Source: Siminovitchia acidinfaciens
Lineage (GTDB): Bacteria; Bacillota; Bacilli; Bacillales; Bacillaceae_C
Length of the DNA stretch: 64,000 bases
NCBI RefSeq assembly: GCF_003605385.1
Contig: NZ_QYTV02000007.1
Span: 107,896 to 171,895 of the forward strand
Direction: 5' to 3'
The first letter of the stretch is position 1. Each line of letters begins with the position of its first letter. The position numbers and the translations under genes are program-made. Below, one piece after another: positions 17,353 through 25,846 of the stretch. The notes under the pieces are model-generated. The model searched no databases, had not been told where the DNA came from, and saw only the letters and a program-made list of their open reading frames with translations.

Positions 17353-19413
17353 TTGGTAAAAGATCCTAACCAAAAAGGAAAGAATAATAACAAAAAATTG
17401 TTACCGTTTGTAATGTCGACCTCAATGTTGACAGCCGCTGTTTTCTCGGTAGGTGCTCCAGCTTTAGCAGACGAGAATGATGAAAAATCGGAATTTAAAA
17501 ATCATGGTGAAATGGTATCCTCTTATGCCACAAGCATTCCTGGCTCGCCTGAAAAAGGAAAAATAATGAGGACAATTGCAAGTAAAAATTGGCAAGAAGC
17601 TGCTCCGACTGGCGAAGAACAACCTGCAGATGATACAGACGATGTTGAACAGCCTGCTGACGATGCAGACGACGCTGAACAACCTGCTGACGATGCAGAC
17701 GACGCTGAACAACCTGCGGATGATGCAGACGACGCTGAACAACCTGCGGACGATGCAAACGACGCTGAACAACCTGCGGATAATGCAGACGACGCTGAAC
17801 AACCTGCGGATGATGCAGACGACGTTGAACAGCCTGCTGACGATGCAACTGGCGAAGAACAACCTGCGGATGATGCAGACGACGTTGAACAGCCTGCTGA
17901 CGATGCAACTGACGAAGAACAACCTGCAGATGATGCAGACGATGTTGAACAGCCTGCTGACGATGCAGACGACGTTGAACAGCCTGCTGACGATGCAACT
18001 GACGAAGAACAACCTGCAGATGATGCAGACGACGTTGAACAGCCTGTAGACGATGCAACTGACGAAGAACAACCTGTAGATGATGCAGATGACGTTGAAC
18101 AGCCTGCAGATGATGCAGACGACGAAGAACAGCCTGCAGATGATGCAGATGACGTTGAACAGCCTGCAGATGATGCAACTGACGAAGAACAACCTGCGGA
18201 TGATGCAGATGATGTTGGACAGCCTGCAGATGATGAAGGTGACACAGAAGAGCCTTCTGAAATAGACGATAACAAAGAAAGGCCAGCAGACGATACTATC
18301 AATGAAGATAATACGTCAGCTGACCAATCAACCGATGGTACTATTGTAACAGAAGAGCACGTAACTGTCTATAAGTCTCTTTTGAATGATTTCGACAATT
18401 TAATCGATTACTATAATACACTTATAGAAAATCATTTTGGAGTTATTTTACCAAGTGATGGCGAAGAACCAGCTATTGGCGATGATACTGCGGAAGAACC
18501 AATTGCTGGAGATGACGCTGCAGAAGAACCTGTTGCTGAAGATGACGCTGCAGAAGAACCTGTTGCTGGAGATGACGCTGCAGAAGAACCTGTTGCTGAA
18601 GATGACGCTGCAGAAGAACCTGTTGCTGAAGATGACGCTGCAGAAGAACCTGTTGCTGAAGATGACGCTGCAGAAGAACCTGTTGCTGAAGATGACGCTG
18701 CAGAAGAACCTGTTGCTGAAGATGACGCTGCAGAAGAACCTGTTGCTGAAGATGACGCTGCAGAAGAACCTGTTGCTGAAGATGACGCTGCAGAAGAACC
18801 TGTTGCTGAAGATGACGCTGCAGAAGAACCTGTTGCTGAAGATGACGCTGCAGAAGAACCTGTTGCTGAAGATGACGCTGCAGAAGAACCTGTTGCTGAA
18901 GATGACGCTGCAGAAGAACCTGTTGCTGAAGATGACGCTGCAGAAGAACCTGTTGCTGAAGATGACGCTGCAGAAGAACCTGTTGCTGAAGATGACGCTG
19001 CAGAAGAACCTGTTGCTGAAGATGACGCTGCAGAAGAACCTGTTGCTGAAGATGACGCTGCAGAAGAACCTGTTGCTGAAGATGACGCTGCAGAAGAACC
19101 TGTTGCTGAAGATGACGCTGCAGAAGAACCTGTTGCTGAAGATGACGCTGCAGAAGAACCTGTTGCTGAAGATGACGCTGCAGAAGAACCTGTTGCTGAA
19201 GATGACGCTGCAGAAGAACCCGTTGCTGAAGATGACGCTGCAGAAGAACCCGTTGCTGAAGATGACGCTGCAGAAGAACCTGTTGCTGGAGATGATGCTG
19301 CGGAAGAACCAACAAACGAGTTTGAGCAAACAACAGCCTGGGATAAATTAGTCGGCTATTACCAAAATCTTGTTTTTGCATACGAATCTTTTGTCAGCTT
19401 TTTAAAAAAATAA
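17353..19413 (+). CDS. Secreted acidic decapeptide-repeat protein, function unknown
   Basis: The product has 686 residues. A signal peptide (basic KNNNKKLL, hydrophobic core, probable cleavage after APALA) is followed by two repeat blocks. Block 1 (17611-18240) has 21 decapeptides of the type DDVEQPADDA; block 2 (18481-19290) has 27 of the type DDAAEEPVAE, of which 22 are identical at DNA level. Two similar helical segments, YKSLLNDFDNLIDYYNTLIENHFG between the blocks (given here in parts: YKSLLNDFDNL, IDYYNTLIENHFG) and WDKLVGYYQNLVFAYESF at the C-terminus, flank block 2. There is no LPXTG, cysteine or enzyme domain. The strong negative charge suggests cation binding or a matrix role, which is inference. 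Start is TTG at 17353 after GAAGGGAG. Confidence 0.85.
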   Translation: MVKDPNQKGKNNNKKLLPFVMSTSMLTAAVFSVGAPALADENDEKSEFKNHGEMVSSYATSIPGSPEKGKIMRTIASKNWQEAAPTGEEQPADDTDDVEQPADDADDAEQPADDADDAEQPADDADDAEQPADDANDAEQPADNADDAEQPADDADDVEQPADDATGEEQPADDADDVEQPADDATDEEQPADDADDVEQPADDADDVEQPADDATDEEQPADDADDVEQPVDDATDEEQPVDDADDVEQPADDADDEEQPADDADDVEQPADDATDEEQPADDADDVGQPADDEGDTEEPSEIDDNKERPADDTINEDNTSADQSTDGTIVTEEHVTVYKSLLNDFDNLIDYYNTLIENHFGVILPSDGEEPAIGDDTAEEPIAGDDAAEEPVAEDDAAEEPVAGDDAAEEPVAEDDAAEEPVAEDDAAEEPVAEDDAAEEPVAEDDAAEEPVAEDDAAEEPVAEDDAAEEPVAEDDAAEEPVAEDDAAEEPVAEDDAAEEPVAEDDAAEEPVAEDDAAEEPVAEDDAAEEPVAEDDAAEEPVAEDDAAEEPVAEDDAAEEPVAEDDAAEEPVAEDDAAEEPVAEDDAAEEPVAEDDAAEEPVAEDDAAEEPVAEDDAAEEPVAEDDAAEEPVAEDDAAEEPVAGDDAAEEPTNEFEQTTAWDKLVGYYQNLVFAYESFVSFLKK
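17611..18240 (+). repeat. 30-bp coding repeat, block 1 (21 units)
   Basis: Units of 30 bases encode variants of D-D-V/A/E-E-Q-P-A-D-D-A. Copies differ at several synonymous and non-synonymous sites, so this block is older or less homogenised than block 2. Two unit types (DVEQPADDAT and DEEQPADDAD) alternate in its middle, hinting at a 60-bp higher-order unit. Confidence 0.95.
18481..19290 (+). repeat. 30-bp coding repeat, block 2 (27 units, 22 identical)
   Basis: From 18511 to 19290 the same 30-base unit occurs 26 times in register, and only the units at 18541, 19201, 19231 and 19261 differ, each by one base. A diverged unit stands at 18481. Near-identity points to recent expansion by slippage or unequal recombination. 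Confidence 0.98.
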
Positions 19414-19427
19414 GCAATCCCGTTTAA

Positions 19428-19459
19428 AAGGACCTTGCCATTGGGCAGGGTTCTTTTTC
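19428..19459 (+). terminator. Terminator after the repeat-protein gene
   Basis: GGACCTTGCC (19430-19439) pairs with GGCAGGGTTC (19444-19453), allowing G-U pairs, with a four-base loop, and is followed by TTTTTC. Confidence 0.85.
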
Positions 19460-19559
19460 TTTGATTATTAATCTGGTTCAACAACCTATAAAGACATACT
19501 TAGAAAAGAGTCCGAACCGATCGGAACTATTTTTGTAGATCATAGCATCATTTACACAC

Positions 19560-19769
19560 TTAAGGGATTTTAATACCTGTTAAGAAATTTATAGCTGTTA
19601 CCGACGATGGCAAGGAGATGATTCCTTCCTCATAACACGCATGGCTTAGGGCCTGTAGAAACAGAATCTGCTGGAGAGACTGATAGAACATATCCGTACT
19701 AAGCTTATCAAATGGATATCTAAAATAATTGATGATGACATCGCGGTATGCGTGTTTATTTTTGATCAA
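19560..19769 (-). CDS. Doubtful 69-residue open frame
   Basis: A single open frame in the 520-base gap between the repeat-protein gene and azlC. The predicted peptide is mixed in character with no domain or motif that I recognise, and no clear AGGAGG site precedes the ATG. It may be a gene remnant or chance. The remainder of the gap holds only the azlC promoter region and AAGGAGG RBS at 19920. Confidence 0.2.
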   Translation of the reverse strand: MIKNKHAYRDVIINYFRYPFDKLSTDMFYQSLQQILFLQALSHACYEEGIISLPSSVTAINFLTGIKIP

Positions 19770-19933
19770 AACATTTAAAATGAGCAGTCAGTAGCTATAG
19801 GATATGAAAATTGCAAAATTGATATGTCCAAAGTAGAGCTGGCATAATTATGAAGGCGATCTCCTTTAAACTTATATTATAATATACAAAAAGTTAACTA
19901 TAATTATATTTCATTTAGCAAGGAGGCATAAGA

Positions 19934-20626
19934 ATGGGAGATGCAAAAAGCACTGTTAAAGCTGGTTTTATTGAAGCTCTTCCATTAGCCATCGCCATTT
20001 CGGCGTATGGATTATCCTATGGCGTACTCGCCAATCAAGCAAATTTTAGCTTGGCTGCTACTGTCGCCATGTCCATGTTAGTGTTTTCCGGATCGGTCCA
20101 ACTGGTTACAGTTGCAATGCTGGCTGCAGGTGTAACGATGCCCAGTGTCCTTTTGACCTCCGTCCTGTTGAATTTGCGTAACTTATTATACGGTGCCTCC
20201 CTTGCGGAAGGTCTTTCCACTGCCAAGAAGAAGTGGCGATGGTTGTTGTCGTTTGGCGTGTCGGATGAACCTTTTGTGCTGGGTAGCGCTAGATTTAAAA
20301 AATATGGCCCGGACCCTCTCTATTTTGGAATTGTAACCGGTACATTCTACTTGGCCTGGATTGCCTCTTCGTACTTTGGTGCGTTTATCGGCGACCAGAT
20401 TGATCCTTTAAAATTCGGATTGGACTTGGCCTTCCCTGTCACCTTTACGGCCCTGCTCATTCCTTCGCTTAAAGGGAAACCAGTCGTTGCAACAGCAGTT
20501 GCTGCAGCACTGATTGCAAGTTCGCTTGAATATTTTTGGCCTGGCAATGACTTGAAAATAATATTAACCGGTCTTTTGGCGCCGCTTGCGGGTCTATATG
20601 CAGCCAGGAGGGCAGAACATGCTTAA
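19934..20626 (+). CDS. azlC: AzlC-family branched-chain amino acid exporter, large subunit
   Basis: The 230-residue membrane protein has the AzlC signature in LPLAIAISAYGLSYGVLA, FSGSVQLVTVAMLAAG and LLNLRNLLYGASLA. With AzlD it forms an exporter for branched-chain amino acids and related compounds. ATG at 19934 is preceded by AAGGAGG. Its stop overlaps the azlD start by eight bases, so the two subunits are translationally coupled. Confidence 0.93.
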   Translation: MGDAKSTVKAGFIEALPLAIAISAYGLSYGVLANQANFSLAATVAMSMLVFSGSVQLVTVAMLAAGVTMPSVLLTSVLLNLRNLLYGASLAEGLSTAKKKWRWLLSFGVSDEPFVLGSARFKKYGPDPLYFGIVTGTFYLAWIASSYFGAFIGDQIDPLKFGLDLAFPVTFTALLIPSLKGKPVVATAVAAALIASSLEYFWPGNDLKIILTGLLAPLAGLYAARRAEHA

Positions 20627-20930
20627 CCATTGGATACTGATTGGACTACTAGCTGTTTCCACTTTTTTATCGAGAATTATCGGCCTTGAATTCATGACTG
20701 GACGAGAATTGAGCCCGACCTTGCGCTTATATTTCAATTACGTCCCGGTTGCAATCATGACTGCATTAATCATCAACCAAATTTTAACAAGCACGGAGGG
20801 ACAGTTCTCGATTTCAATTCCAGTTCTTGTGGGATGCCTGGCGGGGGCAATTGCAATGAAACTATTTAAATCTTTTCTTCCTACAGTTGTAATAGGGATT
20901 GTGGCTGGGCTACTGGTACGGTATTTATAA
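20619..20930 (+). CDS. azlD: AzlD-family branched-chain amino acid exporter, small subunit
   Basis: The 103-residue protein has four predicted helices and the AzlD pattern ALIINQIL and PVLVGCLAGAIAMKLF. The start is ATG at 20619, inside the end of azlC, with CAGGAGGG upstream. It partners AzlC in the membrane. The transcript ends at a very long perfect palindrome. Confidence 0.92.
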   Translation: MLNHWILIGLLAVSTFLSRIIGLEFMTGRELSPTLRLYFNYVPVAIMTALIINQILTSTEGQFSISIPVLVGCLAGAIAMKLFKSFLPTVVIGIVAGLLVRYL

Positions 20931-20969
20931 AATTGAGCAGGAAAACGGACTGGAACGTTTATAAGAGAG

Positions 20970-21016
20970 TTGGAACGCCTGGTTGCAAATTGCAACCAGG
21001 CGTTCCAACCTTTTTT
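20970..21016 (+). terminator. Terminator of azlCD, a 19-bp perfect palindrome
   Basis: Arms 20970-20988 and 20990-21008 are exact inverse complements with a single central base (the real loop being a few bases of this), followed by CC and six T. This is unusually long and perfect for a terminator. Confidence 0.9.
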
Positions 21017-21063
21017 ATGAAAATAATAGACTATTCAGCTCCCGGTGAAAAACACCCAAAAGT

Positions 21064-21107
21064 AAAAGCAAAAATGCCAAGCACATTGTCTTGGCATCTT
21101 TGCTTTT
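21064..21107. terminator. Bidirectional terminator downstream of the PrsA-like gene
   Basis: AAAAGCAAAAATGCCAAG (21064-21081) pairs with CTTGGCATCTTTGCTTTT (21090-21107). The A and T ends give poly-U tails in both directions. It lies past the 3' end of the htrA-prsA-like operon, which runs on the minus strand. Confidence 0.85.
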
Positions 21108-21204
21108 ATATATTTTAAAAGGGGGGTGTAATTCTGGAACCTTCACATCGAGCAGTGGCGGCTGCAAAGGTCAATGCTCTGGTTCCCTACTGCGCGTCAT
21201 CATG

Positions 21205-22077
21205 TTAATGATCAAGTAAGTACTCAACATCATATACCTCCTTTATTTCTTCAAGCCACGCAGGGACTTCATCATTCATTTTCGATTCGAACAAGGTGGA
21301 TCTGATCTCTTCTTTTGCTGATTCATAGTCCGCCTTTTTCGCTTTTGTTTTCCCATTGAGCTTAATGATATGGTAGCCGTACTCGGTTTTGACGGGATCA
21401 CTTACCTCCCCAACTTTCATGGAAAATACTGCCTCTTCGAATTCTTTGACCATTTCTCCTCTTCCGAACGTACCAAGGTCCCCTCCGAATTCACTGGTCA
21501 TTTCATCCGTTGAATGTTTTTCGGCTAATGCAGCAAAGTCTTCCCCTTCACCCAACTTCTTGATTACATTCCTTGCAGCGGCTTCGTCCTTTACTAATAT
21601 GTGGCTCGCCGTCACCTGTTCCTTTTGTTCGAACTGGTCTTTGTTTTCCTTAAAATACGACTTCATTTCCTTCTCGGTGATTGTAATTCGTTTTTCCATC
21701 AGCTTCGTCAAAGCCAAGTAATCTTTAATGTTACTCTCGAAATCTGCAGCGTTCATGCCGCTGGCTTCCAATGCTTTTTTAAAAGCAGCTTCACCGCCGT
21801 ATTCTTCCTTATATTTCTCTACTTCTTCATCGATGTCTTCCCTGGGTACATTAATGTTCTCTTTCTCTATCTCCATCTCGATCATTTTTTGGTTTACCAA
21901 TGACTGCAAGACATCCGTCCCGTAGTTGGCTACAAGTTCATCATGCAGTTCACCTTCACTGATCTTTTCCCCGTTGATACTGGCAACATATTTTTTCTTA
22001 TCCATTGAAAGCAAGCCGATAATTGCTGCAACAATAAAAAGGACTGCAATAATCATTATGTTAAGGCTGGACTTCAT
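21205..22077 (-). CDS. PrsA/SurA-type peptidyl-prolyl isomerase, membrane-anchored
   Basis: From ATG at 22077 the protein has 290 residues: an uncleaved-looking N-terminal membrane segment (about 5-22), a SurA-like N-domain with NQKMIEMEIEKENI, and a parvulin domain (about 150-245) with VTASHILVKDE, FGGDLGTFGRGEMV and YGYHIIKL. It should fold proteins outside the membrane. Unlike classical PrsA there is no lipobox cysteine after the first segment; B. subtilis YacD is a similar case. GGGAG precedes 22077. The start overlaps the htrA end by 17 bases, so the protease and foldase are co-translated. Confidence 0.88.
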   Translation of the reverse strand: MKSSLNIMIIAVLFIVAAIIGLLSMDKKKYVASINGEKISEGELHDELVANYGTDVLQSLVNQKMIEMEIEKENINVPREDIDEEVEKYKEEYGGEAAFKKALEASGMNAADFESNIKDYLALTKLMEKRITITEKEMKSYFKENKDQFEQKEQVTASHILVKDEAAARNVIKKLGEGEDFAALAEKHSTDEMTSEFGGDLGTFGRGEMVKEFEEAVFSMKVGEVSDPVKTEYGYHIIKLNGKTKAKKADYESAKEEIRSTLFESKMNDEVPAWLEEIKEVYDVEYLLDH

Positions 22078-23215
22078 CTTTCTCTCCCTGTTGATTACTT
22101 GCAAGCTTCGCTGTAAATTTCCGTTTTTCGCCTTTCCGGTAGACTTTTAACGTTACCTGATCCCCGATGGAGGCCTTGGTGTATAAAAATTTCCGAAGAC
22201 TGCTTTCATCTTTGATAGGTTCACCATTTATGGATACGATGACATCCTCAGCGTGCAGCCCCGCTTTGGCGATGTCTGAGTTTTTGTCAACCGAAGCGAC
22301 CACTACTCCCTCTTGCACTGTTTCCGGAAGATCCTGCAAATAGAAGGCCGGAACTTTGCTTAATCCAACGACACTTACTCCCAAATAAGGGCGGACCACC
22401 TGTCCGTTTTTAATAAGCTCTTCAGTAATCGTTGTAACCTCATTACTTGGAATGGCAAATCCCAACCCTTCCACGCCGCCTTCTGATATCTTCAAGCTGT
22501 TGATGCCGACAAGCTCCCCGGAAGCGTTAATGAGGGCTCCCCCACTGTTTCCCGGATTGATTGCGGCATCCGTCTGGATGACATTAAGATCCCAATCGCC
22601 AGCTGATGTATTCACTTGGATTGTACGATTGACAGCACTGACAATCCCCTGTGTCACTGTTCTAGACAAGTCAAGCCCAAGTGGATTTCCGATTGCAACA
22701 ACTTGGTCACCGGCACGAAGCGAGTCGGAATCACCGAACTTAAGCGGCTTGATATCATAGTTTCCTTTGATCTTTAAAACTGCGATATCCGTTAATGGAT
22801 CCGTTCCAATCAAATCCGCCTTCACTTCTTTTCCGTCATATAAGGACACGCCGATTTTACCCGCACCCTCTATGACATGGTTATTTGTTACAATATAAGC
22901 TTCATGATCCGTTTTTTTATAAATGACTCCAGATCCCGTTCCCGCGGTCACTTCCGTTGAATTTAGATACCGGTCATTTTGCTTTCTTTTATTGACAACA
23001 CCAACAACCGCTTTGGATGATTGCTCAACAATATCAGCGAGCGAATTCACACTTGCTTGAACTTTTTGCACAGGTAGATTTGATGTGTTTTCAGCCCGTT
23101 GCTCAGAATGACTTGTGTCAAAATACTGCACTGAAGCCAAAGTGATGGCTGATCCAACAACACCTGCAGTCACCGTAGATAAAAAGCGTTTGAACACTGG
23201 CATCTTATTGTCCAT
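22061..23215 (-). CDS. htrA: HtrA-type serine protease with one PDZ domain
   Basis: The 384-residue protein has an N-terminal membrane anchor (about 10-30), a trypsin-like domain and a C-terminal PDZ domain (about 280-372). The catalytic triad is visible: His113 in TNNHVIEG, Asp143 in LTDIAVLKI and Ser224 in NPGNSGGAL. It degrades misfolded secreted proteins at the outer face of the membrane. It lies downstream of a two-component system and upstream of a parvulin foldase, an arrangement that suggests a secretion-stress module. A terminator separates it from the sensor kinase gene, so it has its own promoter. Confidence 0.95.
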   Translation of the reverse strand: MDNKMPVFKRFLSTVTAGVVGSAITLASVQYFDTSHSEQRAENTSNLPVQKVQASVNSLADIVEQSSKAVVGVVNKRKQNDRYLNSTEVTAGTGSGVIYKKTDHEAYIVTNNHVIEGAGKIGVSLYDGKEVKADLIGTDPLTDIAVLKIKGNYDIKPLKFGDSDSLRAGDQVVAIGNPLGLDLSRTVTQGIVSAVNRTIQVNTSAGDWDLNVIQTDAAINPGNSGGALINASGELVGINSLKISEGGVEGLGFAIPSNEVTTITEELIKNGQVVRPYLGVSVVGLSKVPAFYLQDLPETVQEGVVVASVDKNSDIAKAGLHAEDVIVSINGEPIKDESSLRKFLYTKASIGDQVTLKVYRKGEKRKFTAKLASNQQGEKDEVQP

Positions 23216-23349
23216 TTTCCATCAACCTTTCATCGTTATCTCTTATTTTCACTTTACTGGCCCAGTGTGTCAGGCAGATGTCAGGTCGCTTTTAAAAATA
23301 AAAATTGTTACATTTACCCATTGAATTTTTAATGCTAGTCCCCTCGTAA

Positions 23350-23385
23350 AAAAATAAAAAACTGCCGCAAATAAAACGGCAGTTT
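23350..23385 (-). terminator. Terminator after the sensor kinase gene
   Basis: AACTGCCG/CGGCAGTT with a nine-base loop, followed on the minus strand by T-rich sequence. It overlaps the kinase stop codon. Confidence 0.8.
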
Positions 23386-24805
23386 AATCTACTTTTGGCA
23401 AGCTGATCCGGAAGGTCGTCCCCGACGATGTACTTTCAATCAGTTCAAGATCCCCACTCATCGCCTGGGCAATCATCTTGCTGTACGGCAGCCCTAATCC
23501 CAGCCCACCGACTTTAAACTTTTTGTCATTACCTCGATAAAATCTTTCGAAAATGAGGAGCTGCTCCTCTTTTGGAATTCCCGTTCCCGTATCTTTTATA
23601 TCAATTTGAAGTGTATCACTCACGTTCGTGATAAAGATTTCAATGTTACCAGGAGGATTGACCGCCTGTTTGGCGTTGTTAAGCAGGTTTGTCATGATTT
23701 GCTGTAGCCGGATTGCATCCACTCGTATAATTGCATCGTCATGCAAAGGTCTCACTTCAACAACAATTCCATCAACAGCTTGGCCCGTCTCCCATTGATA
23801 GACGCAGTCTTTTACAATCTCGTTGATCGAATGGTTATCCATCGTCAATGGAACAGCATTGGCTGCAAACGAATTGAAAGCCAATAAATCTTCCACCATC
23901 GTTCTCATCTTGACGGTTTCTTTTAAAGATATTTTTAAAAACTCCTTGGCTTCTTCCCCACTTACCACTTTATCGTCAATCGCCTGCAATAGGCCACTAA
24001 TCGATGTAACCGGCGTTTTCAATTCGTGAGTAACTCCCGCAAGCAATTCCGTCCGCAAGGCTTCCAGCTTCTGTAACTGCTCCGACATTTCTTTAAAGGA
24101 ATGGATCAATTCATCGACTTCTTGTGCCTTTGAATCGCTCGGTAGATCTATTTGATAGTTCCCTTTCCGTACCTGTTCAGCAGCTTTTGATACTTCCTGG
24201 ATCGGTCTGGATAATTTTCTTGATAAAATATATACTGCAGCCCAACCAAGGAGGGCAAGACTGAAAATCATAATCGTAAGCTGTTGGTATTCCTGATCAA
24301 CTTTTGATAGATTGCCCTCGGTTTCAGCAATCACAACCCAGCCCAATAATAAAGACTCAAACTCAATCGGTTTTTTTACAATATAAAAAGGTTCATACCC
24401 TATTCCCTCCGAGTGCTTTTGAACTTCATTGGGATCATTAAGGATGGAAGGATCCAACTGATGCTTCAAAGGGCTTTGCGGACGATTACTGGCCAGGATA
24501 GTACCTCTGGCATTAGCAACATAAATAAATGGATTTCTCTTCATATTCAAAAGATGGCCGCGTTCGGAAAACAAACCAGGTATATCATTCAGCGGAGGTA
24601 TAGCCGGTTCTTCATTTCCCACTAACCGGTTGGCGGTTTCTTCCGCCATGAACTCCATCATATGCAGCCTGTTTTCCAAAGTCGTATGCCGGATCCATAA
24701 AGCGGAAACGACTGCCATAATAATCAAGCCGATTAAAATAGTTAATAAATATCGCGTTGTCCAGTAACGCTGCAGCGGAATCTTTCTTCCAATTCTACTG
24801 GACAC
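23384..24805 (-). CDS. Sensor histidine kinase, partner of the regulator next to it
   Basis: The 473-residue kinase has two membrane segments (about 16-38 and 175-195) bounding an extracytoplasmic sensor of about 135 residues, a HAMP linker, the H-box LLAGVTHELKTPVTS with the phospho-acceptor His, and an ATPase domain with NNAKQAV (N-box), DTGTGIP (G1) and GGLGLGLPYSK (G2). It should sense an envelope signal and phosphorylate the response regulator whose gene overlaps its start by 11 bases. Its position upstream of htrA suggests CssS-like sensing of secretion stress; this is inference, since the sequence is not clearly orthologous. Confidence 0.93.
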   Translation of the reverse strand: MSSRIGRKIPLQRYWTTRYLLTILIGLIIMAVVSALWIRHTTLENRLHMMEFMAEETANRLVGNEEPAIPPLNDIPGLFSERGHLLNMKRNPFIYVANARGTILASNRPQSPLKHQLDPSILNDPNEVQKHSEGIGYEPFYIVKKPIEFESLLLGWVVIAETEGNLSKVDQEYQQLTIMIFSLALLGWAAVYILSRKLSRPIQEVSKAAEQVRKGNYQIDLPSDSKAQEVDELIHSFKEMSEQLQKLEALRTELLAGVTHELKTPVTSISGLLQAIDDKVVSGEEAKEFLKISLKETVKMRTMVEDLLAFNSFAANAVPLTMDNHSINEIVKDCVYQWETGQAVDGIVVEVRPLHDDAIIRVDAIRLQQIMTNLLNNAKQAVNPPGNIEIFITNVSDTLQIDIKDTGTGIPKEEQLLIFERFYRGNDKKFKVGGLGLGLPYSKMIAQAMSGDLELIESTSSGTTFRISLPKVD

Positions 24806-25469
24806 TTAGCTGATACCCCAATCCCCGTAACGTGCGAATTTCCCCGTCTTTGGCAGGCCAATCCTTCAGAGATTTCCTTAACCGCTTGATAGACAGATCG
24901 ACCGCACGGTCGCTGCCATCATATTCCCAGCCCCATACGTGTTCTATGAGCTGATCCCTTGTGAATGTTTGATTGGGGTGCTCAGCCAGAAAAAGCAACA
25001 GCGATAAATCCCGCGGTGTCAATTGGATCTCTTCGCCGTTCAATCTCACGCGGTGTCCTTGAAAATCAATTTCCAATTGTCCATACCGTTTGATAGCATG
25101 ATCAATTTTTTCATACCTTCGCAATACGGCTTTCACTCTTGCGACAACTTCCTCCCCGACAAACGGCTTGGATATATAATCGTCCGCCCCTTTATTTAAG
25201 CCGTCCAGCCGATAATTCACATCACCGAGAGCTGTTAGCATAATAACAGGGCAATCGCTTTTTCTTCTGATTTCTCGTAATATCTCCCAGCCGCTCAACC
25301 CCGGAAGCATCACATCCAGCAAAACAAGTGCAGGCTTGACTTCATCAAATTTTGCTAATGCTTCATTGCCGTTTGATACTGATTCAGTATGGAAATCCGC
25401 CTTTCTCAAATACACCTTGAGTACCTGATTGATGGGATATTCATCTTCGACGATTAAAATGGTTGTCAT
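24795..25469 (-). CDS. OmpR/PhoB-family response regulator
   Basis: The 224-residue protein has a receiver domain (about 1-120) with acidic pocket VEDE, phospho-acceptor Asp52 in LLDVMLPG and the switch lysine in YISKPF. A winged-helix DNA-binding domain follows (about 128-222), with RDLSLLLFLAEHPNQTFTRDQL and RTLRGLGYQL. It overlaps the kinase gene. Likely targets are the downstream htrA-prsA-like operon and itself. Confidence 0.94.
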   Translation of the reverse strand: MTTILIVEDEYPINQVLKVYLRKADFHTESVSNGNEALAKFDEVKPALVLLDVMLPGLSGWEILREIRRKSDCPVIMLTALGDVNYRLDGLNKGADDYISKPFVGEEVVARVKAVLRRYEKIDHAIKRYGQLEIDFQGHRVRLNGEEIQLTPRDLSLLLFLAEHPNQTFTRDQLIEHVWGWEYDGSDRAVDLSIKRLRKSLKDWPAKDGEIRTLRGLGYQLSVQ

Positions 25470-25722
25470 GATCCCTCACCAACATTCCCGCAATTTTAAT
25501 GGTTCATTGACTATATCATGAAAAGATGTCAGGACGATGTCAAGGGTTTGATAAAAGAAAAGCGAAGGCGCTCGTTTAGCGACGTACAAACTGAAATGCG
25601 GAAGACGGCCGTTTAGGGGCGACAAGCGCTGGAAGGCTCAGAGCGCGACATCCTGTGCCATTGCATCCGGACAACACGCGACGCAGGACACCTAGTGGGC
25701 ATATGTTTTCTTACGTCATGAA
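25470..25722. repeat. Intergenic region with a diverged copy of the GCGC-type interspersed repeat
   Basis: Between the regulator gene and a terminator, 25556-25705 contains AAAAGCGAAGGCGCTC, GGGGCGACAAGCGCTGG, GCGCGACATCCTGTG and GCAGGACACCTAGTGG. These words recur in the longer repeats at 54.8 and 60.8 kb. It looks like a shortened, rearranged member. No ORF is supported. Confidence 0.5.
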
Positions 25723-25765
25723 AAAAATGCCAACGGAACATTAAAGGTTCCATTGGCATTTTTAA
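25721..25765. terminator. Bidirectional terminator after the symporter gene
   Basis: AAAATGCCAACGGAAC pairs with GGTTCCATTGGCATTTT (one G-U) around a short loop, with A and T runs on either side. Confidence 0.85.
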
Positions 25766-25846
25766 TATTGCGGGACTATCAGTATTTCATTATTGCTAAA
25801 AAGATCTTAAAACATAGTACAAACCGGTTTCTATAAGACAAACTTT

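Noticed and set aside
17464-19381. Long antisense and alternate-frame ORFs inside the repeat-protein gene
   Set aside because: They result from the 30-bp unit having no stop in several frames; none has a start region or RBS of its own and the sense frame has a signal peptide.
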